The position numbers and the translations under genes were made by a program. A model generated the notes under the pieces. The model made no database searches, had not been told where the DNA came from, and worked only from the letters and a program-made list of their open reading frames with translations. A stretch of 64,000 nucleotides of DNA from Lentisphaerales bacterium (GTDB lineage: Bacteria; Verrucomicrobiota; Lentisphaeria; Lentisphaerales; Lentisphaeraceae), in assembly GCA_022446985.1 (NCBI GenBank), contig JAKVBD010000014.1:20793-84792 (forward strand), read 5' to 3'. Of this stretch, positions 27,846 through 37,328 are shown piece by piece; the stretch's first letter is position 1; each line of letters begins with the position of its first letter.

Positions 27846-29387
27846 ATGTTTAGAAGACTTGTTTATGCCCTGTTTTTTTTATGTACTTACACTGCCTTTT
27901 CACAAAAGGTAACTAAGCCAAATATCCTGTTGATAACTGCTGATGATCTGAATTATGATTCTCTTGGTTGTATGGGCAATCCCATTAAAGGATTGACGCC
28001 TCATTTAGATAAACTTGCTTCAGAAGGAGCGCTGTTTGAAAACTGCTATATTTCGACACCGATTTGCGGCCCTTCAAGAAATGCTCTCTATACTGGCCAG
28101 CATCCACAGACAAATGGTTATATGGGACATGGAGTACAACCGCCAACCTGGTGGAAGGCCAAGTCGCGTCAGCTTTCCAAAAAATCCATTGCTTCAGAAC
28201 TTTATAAAGCCGGCTATTTAACAGGTGTTGTCGGTAAGCACGGGACCTCCTGGTGTAAGTTCGATGCCAAGTTCTGCGATCTGGAACAAACGGGTTTTGG
28301 TCGTGACCCTTCTAAGTATTTTTCATTTGTCCGCGATTTTCTGAAAAGATCAAAAAGAGAAGGGAAGCCCTTTTACCTGACTGCAAATACTCACGACCCG
28401 CATCATTACTGGGCTCGTAGTAAAGGAGAAACTAAGAAGTGGTTTGATCAGGGGATCGGTCACTCAAATTGGCAGGCTTACCTCAATGCAAAACCTTACC
28501 CGGACCCACTGACTCAGTATAAGCCTGAAGAGATAATGTTGCATCCATCTTATCCTGACGACTCAAACTTCAAAAAGGAAGCGACGCTTTATTTTGATTC
28601 AGTGAATCGTATGGATCAGGTCGTTGGCGAACTGCTTAGAGCTTTGGAAGAAAGCGGTATGGCTGATAACACTATAGTCCTGTTTCTTTCAGATCATGGG
28701 ATGCCTTGGCAGATGGGTAAGTGGTCTTTATATCCGGCTGGAACTAAAACACCTCTTATCATTCGCTGGCCCGCTCAAATTAAACAGTCATTTGTCAATA
28801 AAAAATCGGTTATTTCAGTAGTAGATATAGTTCCGACTCTTGCAGAACTCTGTAACATTCCGGCTCTCCCAAAAGTTGATGGTTCTTCATTTACGACTCT
28901 TCTCAATGGCAATTCTAAAGCCTGGAAACGTAAGGCAGCTTACAGTTGCTTTAACTACATGAATAATTTAAAACCTTATGATCAAGCAGCGAAAACTTAC
29001 ACAACAGATCTGTATAAAAAAGTGGAACAGTATCGCCCTTCAAGGGCCTTGAATACTCTTAGGTTTTCGTATGTCTGGAATGGTTGGTCCGATGGCGAAA
29101 CCAGACTACCAAAAGAGATGGGCGGTAAAGTCAGCCAGATGCTTAAAAAGTACTCTCAGAATCAACAGGATAAATCTTACCCAGACTACAAAGAGAAAGC
29201 TGAATTTTTAAAATTTAAAGCTCCGGAAGAGCTTTACGATATAGTCAAAGATCCTGGATGTCGAAATAATCTCGCCAAGAATCCTGAGTACCAGACTGTT
29301 CTCAAAAATTTCCGTCAGGATATGCGGAATATTCTGCAGGCGACAAATGATCACGAACTGGAGAACTTTCAGAGGCTAATGAACTGA
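27846..29387 (+). CDS. Secreted sulfatase, heparan-N-sulfatase-like
   Basis: 513 aa, AAGGA upstream of ATG, signal peptide MFRRLVYALFFLCTYTAFS. Metal strand LLITADDLNYDSLGCMGN and active site C74-GPSR followed by NALYTGQHPQTNGYMGHG; the short spacing to the second site and the N-x-x-H-D-P-H-H stretch (ANTHDPHHYW) recall N-sulfoglucosamine sulfohydrolase-type enzymes. The second metal block is NTIVLFLSDHGMPWQMGK. First of three sulfatase genes in a row, but with larger gaps (97 and 8 bases). The sulfated substrate is unknown. Confidence 0.85.
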   Translation: MFRRLVYALFFLCTYTAFSQKVTKPNILLITADDLNYDSLGCMGNPIKGLTPHLDKLASEGALFENCYISTPICGPSRNALYTGQHPQTNGYMGHGVQPPTWWKAKSRQLSKKSIASELYKAGYLTGVVGKHGTSWCKFDAKFCDLEQTGFGRDPSKYFSFVRDFLKRSKREGKPFYLTANTHDPHHYWARSKGETKKWFDQGIGHSNWQAYLNAKPYPDPLTQYKPEEIMLHPSYPDDSNFKKEATLYFDSVNRMDQVVGELLRALEESGMADNTIVLFLSDHGMPWQMGKWSLYPAGTKTPLIIRWPAQIKQSFVNKKSVISVVDIVPTLAELCNIPALPKVDGSSFTTLLNGNSKAWKRKAAYSCFNYMNNLKPYDQAAKTYTTDLYKKVEQYRPSRALNTLRFSYVWNGWSDGETRLPKEMGGKVSQMLKKYSQNQQDKSYPDYKEKAEFLKFKAPEELYDIVKDPGCRNNLAKNPEYQTVLKNFRQDMRNILQATNDHELENFQRLMN

Positions 29388-29484
29388 TTTGGTTATCAAA
29401 AATCCATAATATTATCAGTTTAATTTGTATAGAAAAGCCTTTTTGCAGTTAATCAATTTTCAACAAAACCCTTAGGAGTTTACA

Positions 29485-30840
29485 TTGAAAATTATAACTG
29501 CATTTTTCTTGACTTTGCTTACTCTATCAGTTAAGTCTGCTGATAAACCAAACGTCGTTTTAATCATGGCAGATGACGTCGGTATGGAAGCCTTTTCCTG
29601 CTATGGTTCCCTCGACTATAAAACGCCGAATATCGACAAGGTAGGCAAAGATGGCGTTCTCTTTAAACACTGCTATGCTCAGGCACTTTGTACGCCTTCA
29701 AGAAATCAGATTATGACCGGTAGGTACAATCACCGCAACTACCTGGGTTTTGGCATGCTGGACACCAAAGAAATCACTTTTGGCAATCTCATGAAAGGCG
29801 CTGGCTATGCCACGGCAATTTGTGGCAAGTGGCAACTGGGGCGCGACCGTAAACTGATCAATAAATTTGGTTTCGATGAGTACCTTCTTTGGTGGTTGGA
29901 GAATAGATCTGAGCGGTATAATAATGTCGGCGAGTTGATTCATAATGGTAAGCTTCTCGAAGGCGGCAAAGGCGAATACGGTCCGGACCTTATAGCTGAT
30001 TTTGCTCTGGATTTTATGACTCGCCACAAGGATCAGCCTTTCTTTCTTTATTATCCAATGATCCTGGTTCACGACCCAATGGACCCGACGCCGGATACTA
30101 TCGATGAATCGCGTAAAAACTCAACTTTGGCCAGTAGAAAGAAATTGCCTCGTGATGAAGCCAAAAAAGTGAACAAGGCTAACTTTGTCGACATGGTTCA
30201 TTACATGGACAAAATAGTTGGGAAGTTAAGTTCTCATTTAGATTCATTAGGGATTCGCGACAATACAATTTTCATCTTCACTGGCGATAATGGTACGCAC
30301 CCGATGATTACTTCAAATACAAAAATGGGCCAGATTCGTGGAGCCAAAGCAACTCTTAAGGATGCAGGTACGCATGTGCCTCTGTTGGCATCCTGGCCGG
30401 TAAAAGGAGTGAAAGGAGTAGTGACTGATCAATTGATTGACTTTACTGACTTTTTGCCGACTATTGTCGATGCCGGTGGTGGAATAATTCCTACAGAACG
30501 CCAGCTGGATGGCATTTCATTTTTGCCGACTCTGACTGGTAATAATGGGCCTCAAAGGGAGTGGGTTTATTCGTCTTACTTCAATAAGTACAATCTACTA
30601 AGAAAGGACTTTATTCGCACCCAGCGTTGGAAGCTTTATGACGATGGCAGTTTTTATGATATCTCTAATGACCCTCAAGAGAAAAACTCCATTGCCAATC
30701 CGGAGGGAGAAGCATTAAGGATTCGCGACTGGTTGAAGGAGGAAATGGACGTCGTCAGCCAAACCAGCCGTAAAATACCGAAACAGCTTTATTCTGGTCG
30801 TCAGCCTAAACAGAAAAATCAAGATAAAATCAAGAAGTAG
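29485..30840 (+). CDS. Secreted sulfatase
   Basis: 451 aa from TTG 29485, supported by TTAGGAG seven bases upstream and by the signal peptide that begins at once (MKIITAFFLTLLTLSVKS). Metal strand IMADDVGMEAFSCYGSLDYKTPN, active site C69-TPSR followed by NQIMTGRYNHRNY, and second metal block FIFTGDNGTHPMI with a following KGAK-type GAKATLKDAGTHVP. It is close in sequence to the sulfatase at 45734-47053 (NFRNYEAFGYL, GDNGTH/ADNGTH, TKDAGTHVPL). The next sulfatase starts eight bases downstream, so both are one transcript. Confidence 0.87.
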   Translation: MKIITAFFLTLLTLSVKSADKPNVVLIMADDVGMEAFSCYGSLDYKTPNIDKVGKDGVLFKHCYAQALCTPSRNQIMTGRYNHRNYLGFGMLDTKEITFGNLMKGAGYATAICGKWQLGRDRKLINKFGFDEYLLWWLENRSERYNNVGELIHNGKLLEGGKGEYGPDLIADFALDFMTRHKDQPFFLYYPMILVHDPMDPTPDTIDESRKNSTLASRKKLPRDEAKKVNKANFVDMVHYMDKIVGKLSSHLDSLGIRDNTIFIFTGDNGTHPMITSNTKMGQIRGAKATLKDAGTHVPLLASWPVKGVKGVVTDQLIDFTDFLPTIVDAGGGIIPTERQLDGISFLPTLTGNNGPQREWVYSSYFNKYNLLRKDFIRTQRWKLYDDGSFYDISNDPQEKNSIANPEGEALRIRDWLKEEMDVVSQTSRKIPKQLYSGRQPKQKNQDKIKK

Positions 30841-30848
30841 AGATTATT

Positions 30849-32246
30849 ATGGCGAGATTTATATATGTACTGATTCTGACTTTAACCGTTTCTTTTTTTG
30901 CAGAAGAGAAGCCTAACTTTATTTTGATCTTTACCGACGACCAGGGGTATCAGGATCTTGGGTGCTTTGGCTCTCCAAAGATTAAAACTCCTGAAATAGA
31001 TAAGATGGCTAAGGAAGGCGCACGCTTTTCTGACTTCTACTCGGCGAATGCCATATGTTCGGCATCGCGTGCGGCTTTGTTGACAGGCCGTTACCCTTCA
31101 AGAAATGGTGTCTTTCACGTCTATTATCCTGGCGCGTCAAAAGGTTTAAGGCCAGAGGAAGTAACCATTGCCGAAGTTTTGAAAGCAGTGGATTACAGGA
31201 CATCGATTATTGGTAAGTGGCACCTCGGTGATCGCCAGAAATACTTACCAACGAAACAGGGTTTTGACAGTTACTTTGGTATTCCATTCAGCAATGACAT
31301 GTGGATGCACAAGGATCTTGAATTGGCAGATGACATCAAACTCTTTGGTGGCGTTACTGTAGAGCAAATCAAATCTGGTGAAGCGGGTAAAGGAGTCAAA
31401 GGTCAGAAGCGGGGAGGTAAAGTGCCCCTTATGCGGGATGAAAAAGTCGTTGAGTATCCAGTCGATCAGACATATATTACTGAGCGCTATACCGACGAAG
31501 CCCTGAAAATTATCAAAGAATCAGAGCAAAGAAAGCAGCCCTATTTTATTTACCTGGCTTATTCCATGCCGCATGTACCACTATATACTTCGCCAAAATT
31601 CCAAGGTAAAAGTGAGCGTGGACCTTATGGCGATACTATTGAGGAGATGGACTACCATATAGGTCGTATTCTCAAACACTTGAAAAGTAGCGGGGCAGAT
31701 AAGAATACCCTAGTTATTTTTACTTCGGAAAACGGCCCTTGGAAACTTTCAAAAAATCGTGGCGGTTCTGCCTTGCCACTAAAGGGTGCGAAATTTTCGA
31801 CATATGAAGGAGGACACCGTGTACCTTGCGTCATGTGGTGGCCTGGGACTATACCGGCAGGTACAGATAGCAAAGAAATAGCCACCACTCTCGACTTTAT
31901 GCCGACTCTTGTAGCTCTTGCCGGAGCTGAGCTTCCAAAAGGTCGAATTTTGGATGGCAAAAACATGATCGCTTTACTCAAGGATGGTGCCAAAGGTAAA
32001 AGTGAGTATGAGCAATTTTTCTACTGGAGTAAGAAAAATATCGAAGGTCTGCGAATTGGGGATATGAAGCTTCGTGTGAAGTACAATACTAAAACAAAAA
32101 CTCGCGCTGAGCCGGAGCTCTACAATCTTGCAGAAGACATCTCAGAAAGCAATAATCTCGCCACCCAAATGCCTGAAAAATTGGCAACTATGATGAAAAT
32201 ATTACTTCAGGCCGAGAAAGACCAATTATCGAATTCAGTCAAGTAA
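30849..32246 (+). CDS. Secreted sulfatase, arylsulfatase A-like, CSASR active site
   Basis: 465 aa, signal peptide MARFIYVLILTLTVSFFA. Metal strand LIFTDDQGYQDLGCFGS, active site C70-SASR followed by AALLTGRYPSRNGV, in which Ala replaces the Pro of C-x-P-x-R; this variant occurs in many bacterial sulfatases and should still be converted to formylglycine, but depends on the maturase. The second block is LVIFTSENGPW, with Glu-Asn instead of Asp-Asn/His, as in arylsulfatases of the galactosamine-6-sulfatase type. Second gene of the 29485 pair. Confidence 0.87.
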   Translation: MARFIYVLILTLTVSFFAEEKPNFILIFTDDQGYQDLGCFGSPKIKTPEIDKMAKEGARFSDFYSANAICSASRAALLTGRYPSRNGVFHVYYPGASKGLRPEEVTIAEVLKAVDYRTSIIGKWHLGDRQKYLPTKQGFDSYFGIPFSNDMWMHKDLELADDIKLFGGVTVEQIKSGEAGKGVKGQKRGGKVPLMRDEKVVEYPVDQTYITERYTDEALKIIKESEQRKQPYFIYLAYSMPHVPLYTSPKFQGKSERGPYGDTIEEMDYHIGRILKHLKSSGADKNTLVIFTSENGPWKLSKNRGGSALPLKGAKFSTYEGGHRVPCVMWWPGTIPAGTDSKEIATTLDFMPTLVALAGAELPKGRILDGKNMIALLKDGAKGKSEYEQFFYWSKKNIEGLRIGDMKLRVKYNTKTKTRAEPELYNLAEDISESNNLATQMPEKLATMMKILLQAEKDQLSNSVK

Positions 32247-32340
32247 GGTTTGAGCACAGTCTGTTTAGAATAACTCTACTGTCGTTAATTAAAGTAATAT
32301 GAAATGCCTTGCTAAATCTTATTCAATAAAAGGAAGTGTT

Positions 32341-33348
32341 ATGGGAATACAGAAATTATTATTCATCGCTATTTTGGTAATGGGCTTGTCAGCTTTTGCC
32401 AATGAGGAAGTAAAAGCTATTCGCGCCAAAATGAGGGTGATGAAAGAGGAAGTAGCGACTCTCAAAAAAGCCAAGAGAATCAAAGAATCCAGAGCTTTGA
32501 ATAAGCAATGGATAGCACTGAACCATAAAGCTCTTTGGTTGGAAAATAACGAGCAAATTAAGGCGGATATAAAGGCAATGGATATTCAGAAGCCAAAGAA
32601 ACCGCGTAAGGTGCTGATTTACTCAAAAACAACAGGTTTTAGGCATACCTCGATCGAGTTTGGCGCTAAGGTTTTGACCTTTCTGGGTGAGCAGTCTGGA
32701 GCCTTTACTGCAACTCACACTGAAGATGCAGAGATGATCAATCATACGGAGCTGACTAAGTACGATACAATTATCATGCTGAATACGACCAATAACCCGA
32801 TTGCCAAACCAGAGCAACGATCTGCATTTGAAAAATTTTTGGCTTCTAAGAAAGGGCTGGTAGGAATTCATGCAGCAACAGACTGCCATAAAAACTGGCC
32901 CGAGTACCTTGAAGCGATGGGCGGTATCTTTGATGGTCACCCTTGGGGCGCCGGAGCCAAAGTAACGCTTTACAACGAAGATCTCGACCACCCTTGCTGT
33001 AAGCATGTTCCACAGGGGTATGTCATTCGCGATGAAATTTACCAGTACAAAGATGATAAGCATTTTACACGTGACAAAATGCGCGTTCTTCTCAGTTTAG
33101 ATCTTAATGGTCCAAATATGCAGAAAAAGAACATGAAGCGCAAAGATAACGATTATCCGGTTTCATGGATAAGGTCATATACCGGTTCCCGGGTTTTCTA
33201 TACCAACCTCGGGCACAATGAAACAACTTTTGTCGATAAAGTGGCTCTTCAGCACATGCTTTCAGGTATTCAGTATGCCTTAGGTGATTTAGAGGCAGAT
33301 GCGACTCCCAGTGCCAAAATAGGTAAACTTCCTAAAGCCGTTAAGTAA
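32341..33348 (+). CDS. Secreted ThuA-like protein with N-terminal helical domain
   Basis: 335 aa from ATG 32341 (AGGAAG upstream; the ATG at 32299 would bury the signal peptide). Signal peptide MGIQKLLFIAILVMGLSAFA, then a Lys/Glu-rich helical segment (about 22-85, coiled-coil-like), then a ThuA domain: KVLIYSKTTGFRHTSIEFGA, IIMLNTTNNPI, KGLVGIHAATDCHKNWPEYLEAMGG, and near the end YTGSRVFYTNLGHNETTF. This is the G-F-R-H ThuA type found next to PVC heme-binding proteins, different from the type fused in 18553-26527. It follows a sulfatase pair with a 94-base gap and may be expressed alone. Confidence 0.82.
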   Translation: MGIQKLLFIAILVMGLSAFANEEVKAIRAKMRVMKEEVATLKKAKRIKESRALNKQWIALNHKALWLENNEQIKADIKAMDIQKPKKPRKVLIYSKTTGFRHTSIEFGAKVLTFLGEQSGAFTATHTEDAEMINHTELTKYDTIIMLNTTNNPIAKPEQRSAFEKFLASKKGLVGIHAATDCHKNWPEYLEAMGGIFDGHPWGAGAKVTLYNEDLDHPCCKHVPQGYVIRDEIYQYKDDKHFTRDKMRVLLSLDLNGPNMQKKNMKRKDNDYPVSWIRSYTGSRVFYTNLGHNETTFVDKVALQHMLSGIQYALGDLEADATPSAKIGKLPKAVK

Positions 33349-33361
33349 ATTTTAAAAGGGT

Positions 33362-33417
33362 AGGTCTTTTGGTTTTACGGGCCTTTTTCTGATCCATGCT
33401 TCTATAAAAGAGGCATG
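33362..33417. terminator. Two hairpins between convergent ThuA and RIO kinase genes
   Basis: AGGTC ... GGCCT followed by TTTTT (33362-33388) reads as a terminator for the plus-strand ThuA gene. A second, stronger stem, CATGCTTCT/AGAGGCATG (33395-33417, nine pairs with one G-T, loop ATAAA), has no T-run. Both lie in the 84-base convergent gap. Confidence 0.5.
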
Positions 33418-33432
33418 GAATTTATTCGAACA

Positions 33433-34278
33433 TTAAGACAATTCGTTCATTTTAAGTTCATGTTCCATACGAGCATCATCTATCTCACTAAGAACTTCTT
33501 TAACATTGGTCTTTTTCTGATTGTGTTTGAATTGGCCAGTGAGTTGAGTATCTGGCGTTAACTCCCCCTTCTCATAAATAGCCCATATTTCATCAGCATA
33601 ATTTGTCGATAGAATTTCAGGGGCAAGTCGACCGAAAAAATTCTTTATATTATTGACATCACGTGAAAAAATCATCTTGGCGTTATTATTTCCGGCTGCA
33701 TCTACAGCTTGTGGTAATTCAATGATAACCGGTCCGTCTGGATCAACGAGAATATTGTATTCGGATAAATCGCCATGAATTAACCCGCAACAAAGCATGC
33801 GGACCAGTTCAGCAATTAAAAACTGGTGATACTCTTTAACTTCTTCTAAAGTCATTTCAACATCGCCTAAACGAGGTGCTACATTACCTGTATGGTCGAT
33901 TATTAAATCCATAATAAGTATGCCATCGAAACAACCGTGAGCCTGTGGGACTCGTACTCCGGCATCTGCTAAATGGTAGAGGGCTTCTACTTCGGCATTT
34001 TGCCAAGCTTCTTCCTCTTCCCGGCGACCATAATTACTGCGTTTTGCCATAGCTCTGGCGCGACGGGAATTGCGTTCATTTCGCCCTTCGCGGTACATGG
34101 AAGAATTTTGAAAACTGCGATTGTTGACATCTTTATAGACCTTTGCACAGCGAAGTTGATTGTCAGATTTAACTAAATAGACTTTGGCTTCTTTGCCGCT
34201 CATGATTGGCCTGATTACCTCATCGATAATGCCATCACTTATTAAAGGTTTTAGACGCTTTGGTATTTTTTTTTTCAA
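33433..34278 (-). CDS. RIO-type atypical serine protein kinase
   Basis: 281 aa, cytoplasmic. Nucleotide-binding segment SGKEAKVYLVKS with the ATP-Lys in CAKVYK (K46), a basic loop NSRRARAMAKRSNYGRR, and the catalytic segment LIHGDLSEYNILVD (D170, N175). The metal-binding segment reads IIELPQAVDAAGNNNA; the usual residue at the place of E187 is Asp (D-x-P-Q), so a conservative but notable change. RIO kinases act in ribosome maturation in eukaryotes and archaea; bacterial copies are poorly understood. The gene stands alone and is transcribed away from the frameshifted dehydrogenase terminator. Confidence 0.88.
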   Translation of the reverse strand: MKKKIPKRLKPLISDGIIDEVIRPIMSGKEAKVYLVKSDNQLRCAKVYKDVNNRSFQNSSMYREGRNERNSRRARAMAKRSNYGRREEEEAWQNAEVEALYHLADAGVRVPQAHGCFDGILIMDLIIDHTGNVAPRLGDVEMTLEEVKEYHQFLIAELVRMLCCGLIHGDLSEYNILVDPDGPVIIELPQAVDAAGNNNAKMIFSRDVNNIKNFFGRLAPEILSTNYADEIWAIYEKGELTPDTQLTGQFKHNQKKTNVKEVLSEIDDARMEHELKMNELS

Positions 34279-34438
34279 ATCTATAGTGTTCTCTAAAATT
34301 TTGTGTGATACTTCTGTAAGATCTTAAATATAAGAACCCAATAATAGTAGTATTGTTTTCGATTGCCAAGCTTGTTTATGTAAAGTCAGTGAAGGATGTG
34401 ATAAAGCATCATTTAAATGAATGTGCTTTTAAATAAAA

Positions 34439-34471
34439 AAGCCGCTGTTGCCAGCGACCTTTTTAGGAAGA
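34439..34471 (-). terminator. Rho-independent terminator downstream of the heme-binding protein gene
   Basis: Read on the minus strand: AAAAAG ... CGCTG GCAA CAGCG ... CTTTTTT, a stable GCAA tetraloop with a T-run. It lies 18 bases after the stop at 34489. Confidence 0.75.
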
Positions 34472-34488
34472 GAACTTTACAGTGGAGA

Positions 34489-35494
34489 TTACTTTTGGGG
34501 AGTTGGAATCTTGAAGTCGTATAGCTGCCACCAGGATTTTTTATCTTCCAGACAAGTGACCCTCAGCTTAGTTGCTATGGTGGTCGGGAAGGAGACTACA
34601 GTGGTTCTTTTGCCTTTGACCTTAGCGGCGACAGTCTGCCAGGTTTTACCATCTGTAGAGATCTCAACTTTTAGAGCTTTTGGGAAGTCATTGCCTTTGG
34701 CCTGTAAAATAACTCTTGAAATTTTTCTCTCATGTGGGAAATCGGCCTGAATGTAGAAGCCTTTTTTCATTTGGGATTTGGTCGCGTAGGTATTCTTGAG
34801 GTCGTCGTCCTGTAGGTTTGGCAAATACTTTTGTCCTTTTGTGGCCGACAGTTTCCACAGTTTTATGTCGTCTCCAGAGTTAAGCATAACTTTGCGGATA
34901 GTTTTCTCGGTGTAAGGTCCAGTTACTGAACTGGTTTTACGGCGGACTTTAGCGATGTCTTGCGGAGTGACCATCACTGCTTTATTGCCCCAGCTGTTGC
35001 GGATATAAGTCAGGGCTGCGGCAATATATTTGTCGTCATTTGACTTAAGGGCCAGCATAACTCCGCCGGTATAGGTTTTGCCAGCGATGGGTCCGGTAAA
35101 ACCATTGAGAGCGATGTGAGCCAGAAGGCTTTTATCGCCAAGAACGCGTGGATTATTCACGAAGGAGGGCGCCAATAATTGATTGCCGGCAGGAACTCCC
35201 TGGCCATTTGCACCGTGACATGAAGCACAAAGACCGCTGTAGTGCTTGGAACCGAGGTCCATCAATTCGCGCTCTTCTTTAGCAAAAGATGCCAATGCTT
35301 CCTGACGGGCCTTTTCTTCGAAATAGGCTTTGTTGAGTTCTGAATCGATTTCTTTAAGGTATGTATTGGCTGGATTCGCAGCGAGGACGGCTTCAGCCAC
35401 TTGGCGGCTTTCAGGAGTCACAGCGGTGGACATCGATAGCAGGAGTTGAATGTGAACATCGTAGCTTGGGTCTTTGACGAGTCCGGCAAGACCT
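34489..35494 (-). pseudogene. C-terminal half of frameshifted heme-binding protein: cytochrome c + discoidin-like
   Basis: Shares one original reading frame with 37084-35495 once the six-base A run at 35519-35524 is shortened by one. After that correction the junction reads FFQKDISVLKGLAGLVKDPS and runs on without a stop. This half holds the end of the HEAT region, a cytochrome c domain with CASCHGANGQG, and a C-terminal F5/8-type (discoidin) domain (YIQADFPHERKISRVILQ ... WWQLYDFKIP). An internal ATG at 35433 opens the frame, but the fragment has no signal peptide and so would not be exported or receive heme. A terminator follows. Confidence 0.75.
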
Positions 35495-37084
35495 TTAAGA
35501 ACTGATATATCTTTTTGGAAAAAATGGTTCAGTCATGCGGATTGCTGCTGTACGGATATTTACATCCTTGTCTTTATATAATTTTTGTAAATGTGAAAGT
35601 TTAAGAGCATTGAATCCTTCAAGAGTCCACAGAGCATGTAGTCTTCCGAGTGCAGATTTGCCGCTGATAACGATTTTTTGAAGAGCCGGAATGACCGACT
35701 TATCGCCATGAAGTATAATCAGTTTTTGTGCTTCGTCACGCCACCAGCCATTTGGATGTGAAAGGTGTTTGACTAACTGTGCCGGAGTTTCATTGAGCAT
35801 ATTCGGTTTTGGGCCTGGTTTGAAATCCGGGTGACGCACACGGTAGATACGACCGTGTTTGATGTTTTTGTCGAGGCCATAGTACTCGATAGATTTACGC
35901 ACAAAAGAACCTTTTGGAACCCACTGACCTTCCTGGATTATACCGCGGTGCATGTCAACAAGGTAGAGTGTCCCGTCTGGCCCGGTCGCAGCGTTTACTG
36001 GACGGAAGTTGGCGTCTGTACTGGCGATAAACTCTTTCTTTTTATTGCCATAGACATTGGTCATGATTCGACGACCTTCAGAGTCTTTTTTAAATGTCGC
36101 GCGACGTGTCAGGCGGCCCACTGGAGAACTGAAGAAAAGGTCACCGACCATTTCTTTTGGTAAACGATCGCCACGGAAAACGGCTTGGCCGCAGGTGTCA
36201 GTAAATCTCTTTAGGGAACCATTGGGGTGCATAGCACCAAAACCCCCCTGAGCATCATAAACTTTGTCAATCCCATACATGGACCTGAAGTCTTTATCGC
36301 GAACCCACTTAGGGTCCCACTTGGTGTAGACATTTGGAAAGAGAGTGTGAACAGGACCAACGCCAGCGCCGGCATCGCAGTAAATAACTTTTCCGAGGTT
36401 GTCTTGAGTTAATCCCCACTGACCGCGGTTGCCCATATTCGGAACTTTTTTGACAGTGCCGTCAGTGTAGCGGAAACTGTATTTATTGTAAGTTGTATGG
36501 ATGTTGTTGTCTATCGACCAGAGAAGACCACTTGGCTGGTGTTCGAGATTACCACCACGTTTGCCTCCTTCGTACCAAATTTTCTTTTTGTCGGCCTTAC
36601 CGTCGTTGTTTGTATCCCAGTATTCGTAGATGTCCAGAGTATTTGTTTCGCCAATGAGAACGGAGTCTTTGAGGGGCAGAACAAGGCGCGGTAAGTTTAG
36701 TTTGTCGGCAAAAACCGTGCGCTTATCTATGATCCCGTCGTTGTTGGTGTCTTCCAGACGGAGAACGCGACTAATTTTATCGTATTTTCCAGTGCCATCG
36801 ACATCCTGCATATAAGTTTCAAACTGGGCAACATACATGCGGCCATTGCCGTCCCAGACACAGAGAGTCGGTTCTGAAAGCATGTCATCGCCGGCGACCA
36901 ATTCAAGGCTGTAATCTTCTTGTACTTCAAACTCTTTCATAGACTCCGCATGGCTGCGCTGGCGGACTAATGGATCCTGTTTATCAGTCTTTTTAGAAAA
37001 GTCAGGAGCTCCTGCCGGTGGCGTGGCGAAAGCAGTCGTACAAAGTGAAAGGGCGAGGCTGAGTATTCCAAGCTTTTTATACAT
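35495..37084 (-). pseudogene. N-terminal half of frameshifted PVC heme-binding dehydrogenase
   Basis: Signal peptide MYKKLGILSLALSLCTTAFA, then the sugar-dehydrogenase propeller (about 50-420, PTLCVWDGNGRMYVAQFE, LRLEDTNNDGIIDKR, AATGPDGTLYLVDMHRG) and the first HEAT-like repeats. The frame breaks after MTEPFF: six T on the coding strand give PKRYISS and a stop, while five T would continue into the cytochrome half. With the correction the gene is about 865 codons, the normal size for this family (compare 869 aa for 2103-4712). Either a recent one-base insertion or a sequencing error; programmed slippage on six T is unlikely. Confidence 0.8.
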
Positions 37085-37328
37085 CGGTGTCTCTCGTTTT
37101 TAAGTTTGAATCGTGAGTAAATGTTTGCAAGTTTGATTACCGGAGTGGGGAAGGATCTAAACAACTGATTTTAGAAATTTTATTGAAGGGATTAAGAGCG
37201 CTGGTGACCCATAAAAGATTTCCAGATATATGACAAAGGCGATTGTTTAGAATCTTTTTTTTACGGTTAACCAATCTGCAAGCTTTAGAAATTATTTTAA
37301 ATCATTATCGACTTACTGAGGTATAAAG

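Noticed and set aside
35519..35524. Programmed frameshifting in the heme-binding protein
   Set aside because: A six-base run is short for slippage, no stimulatory structure is evident, and both other intact family members are read in one frame.
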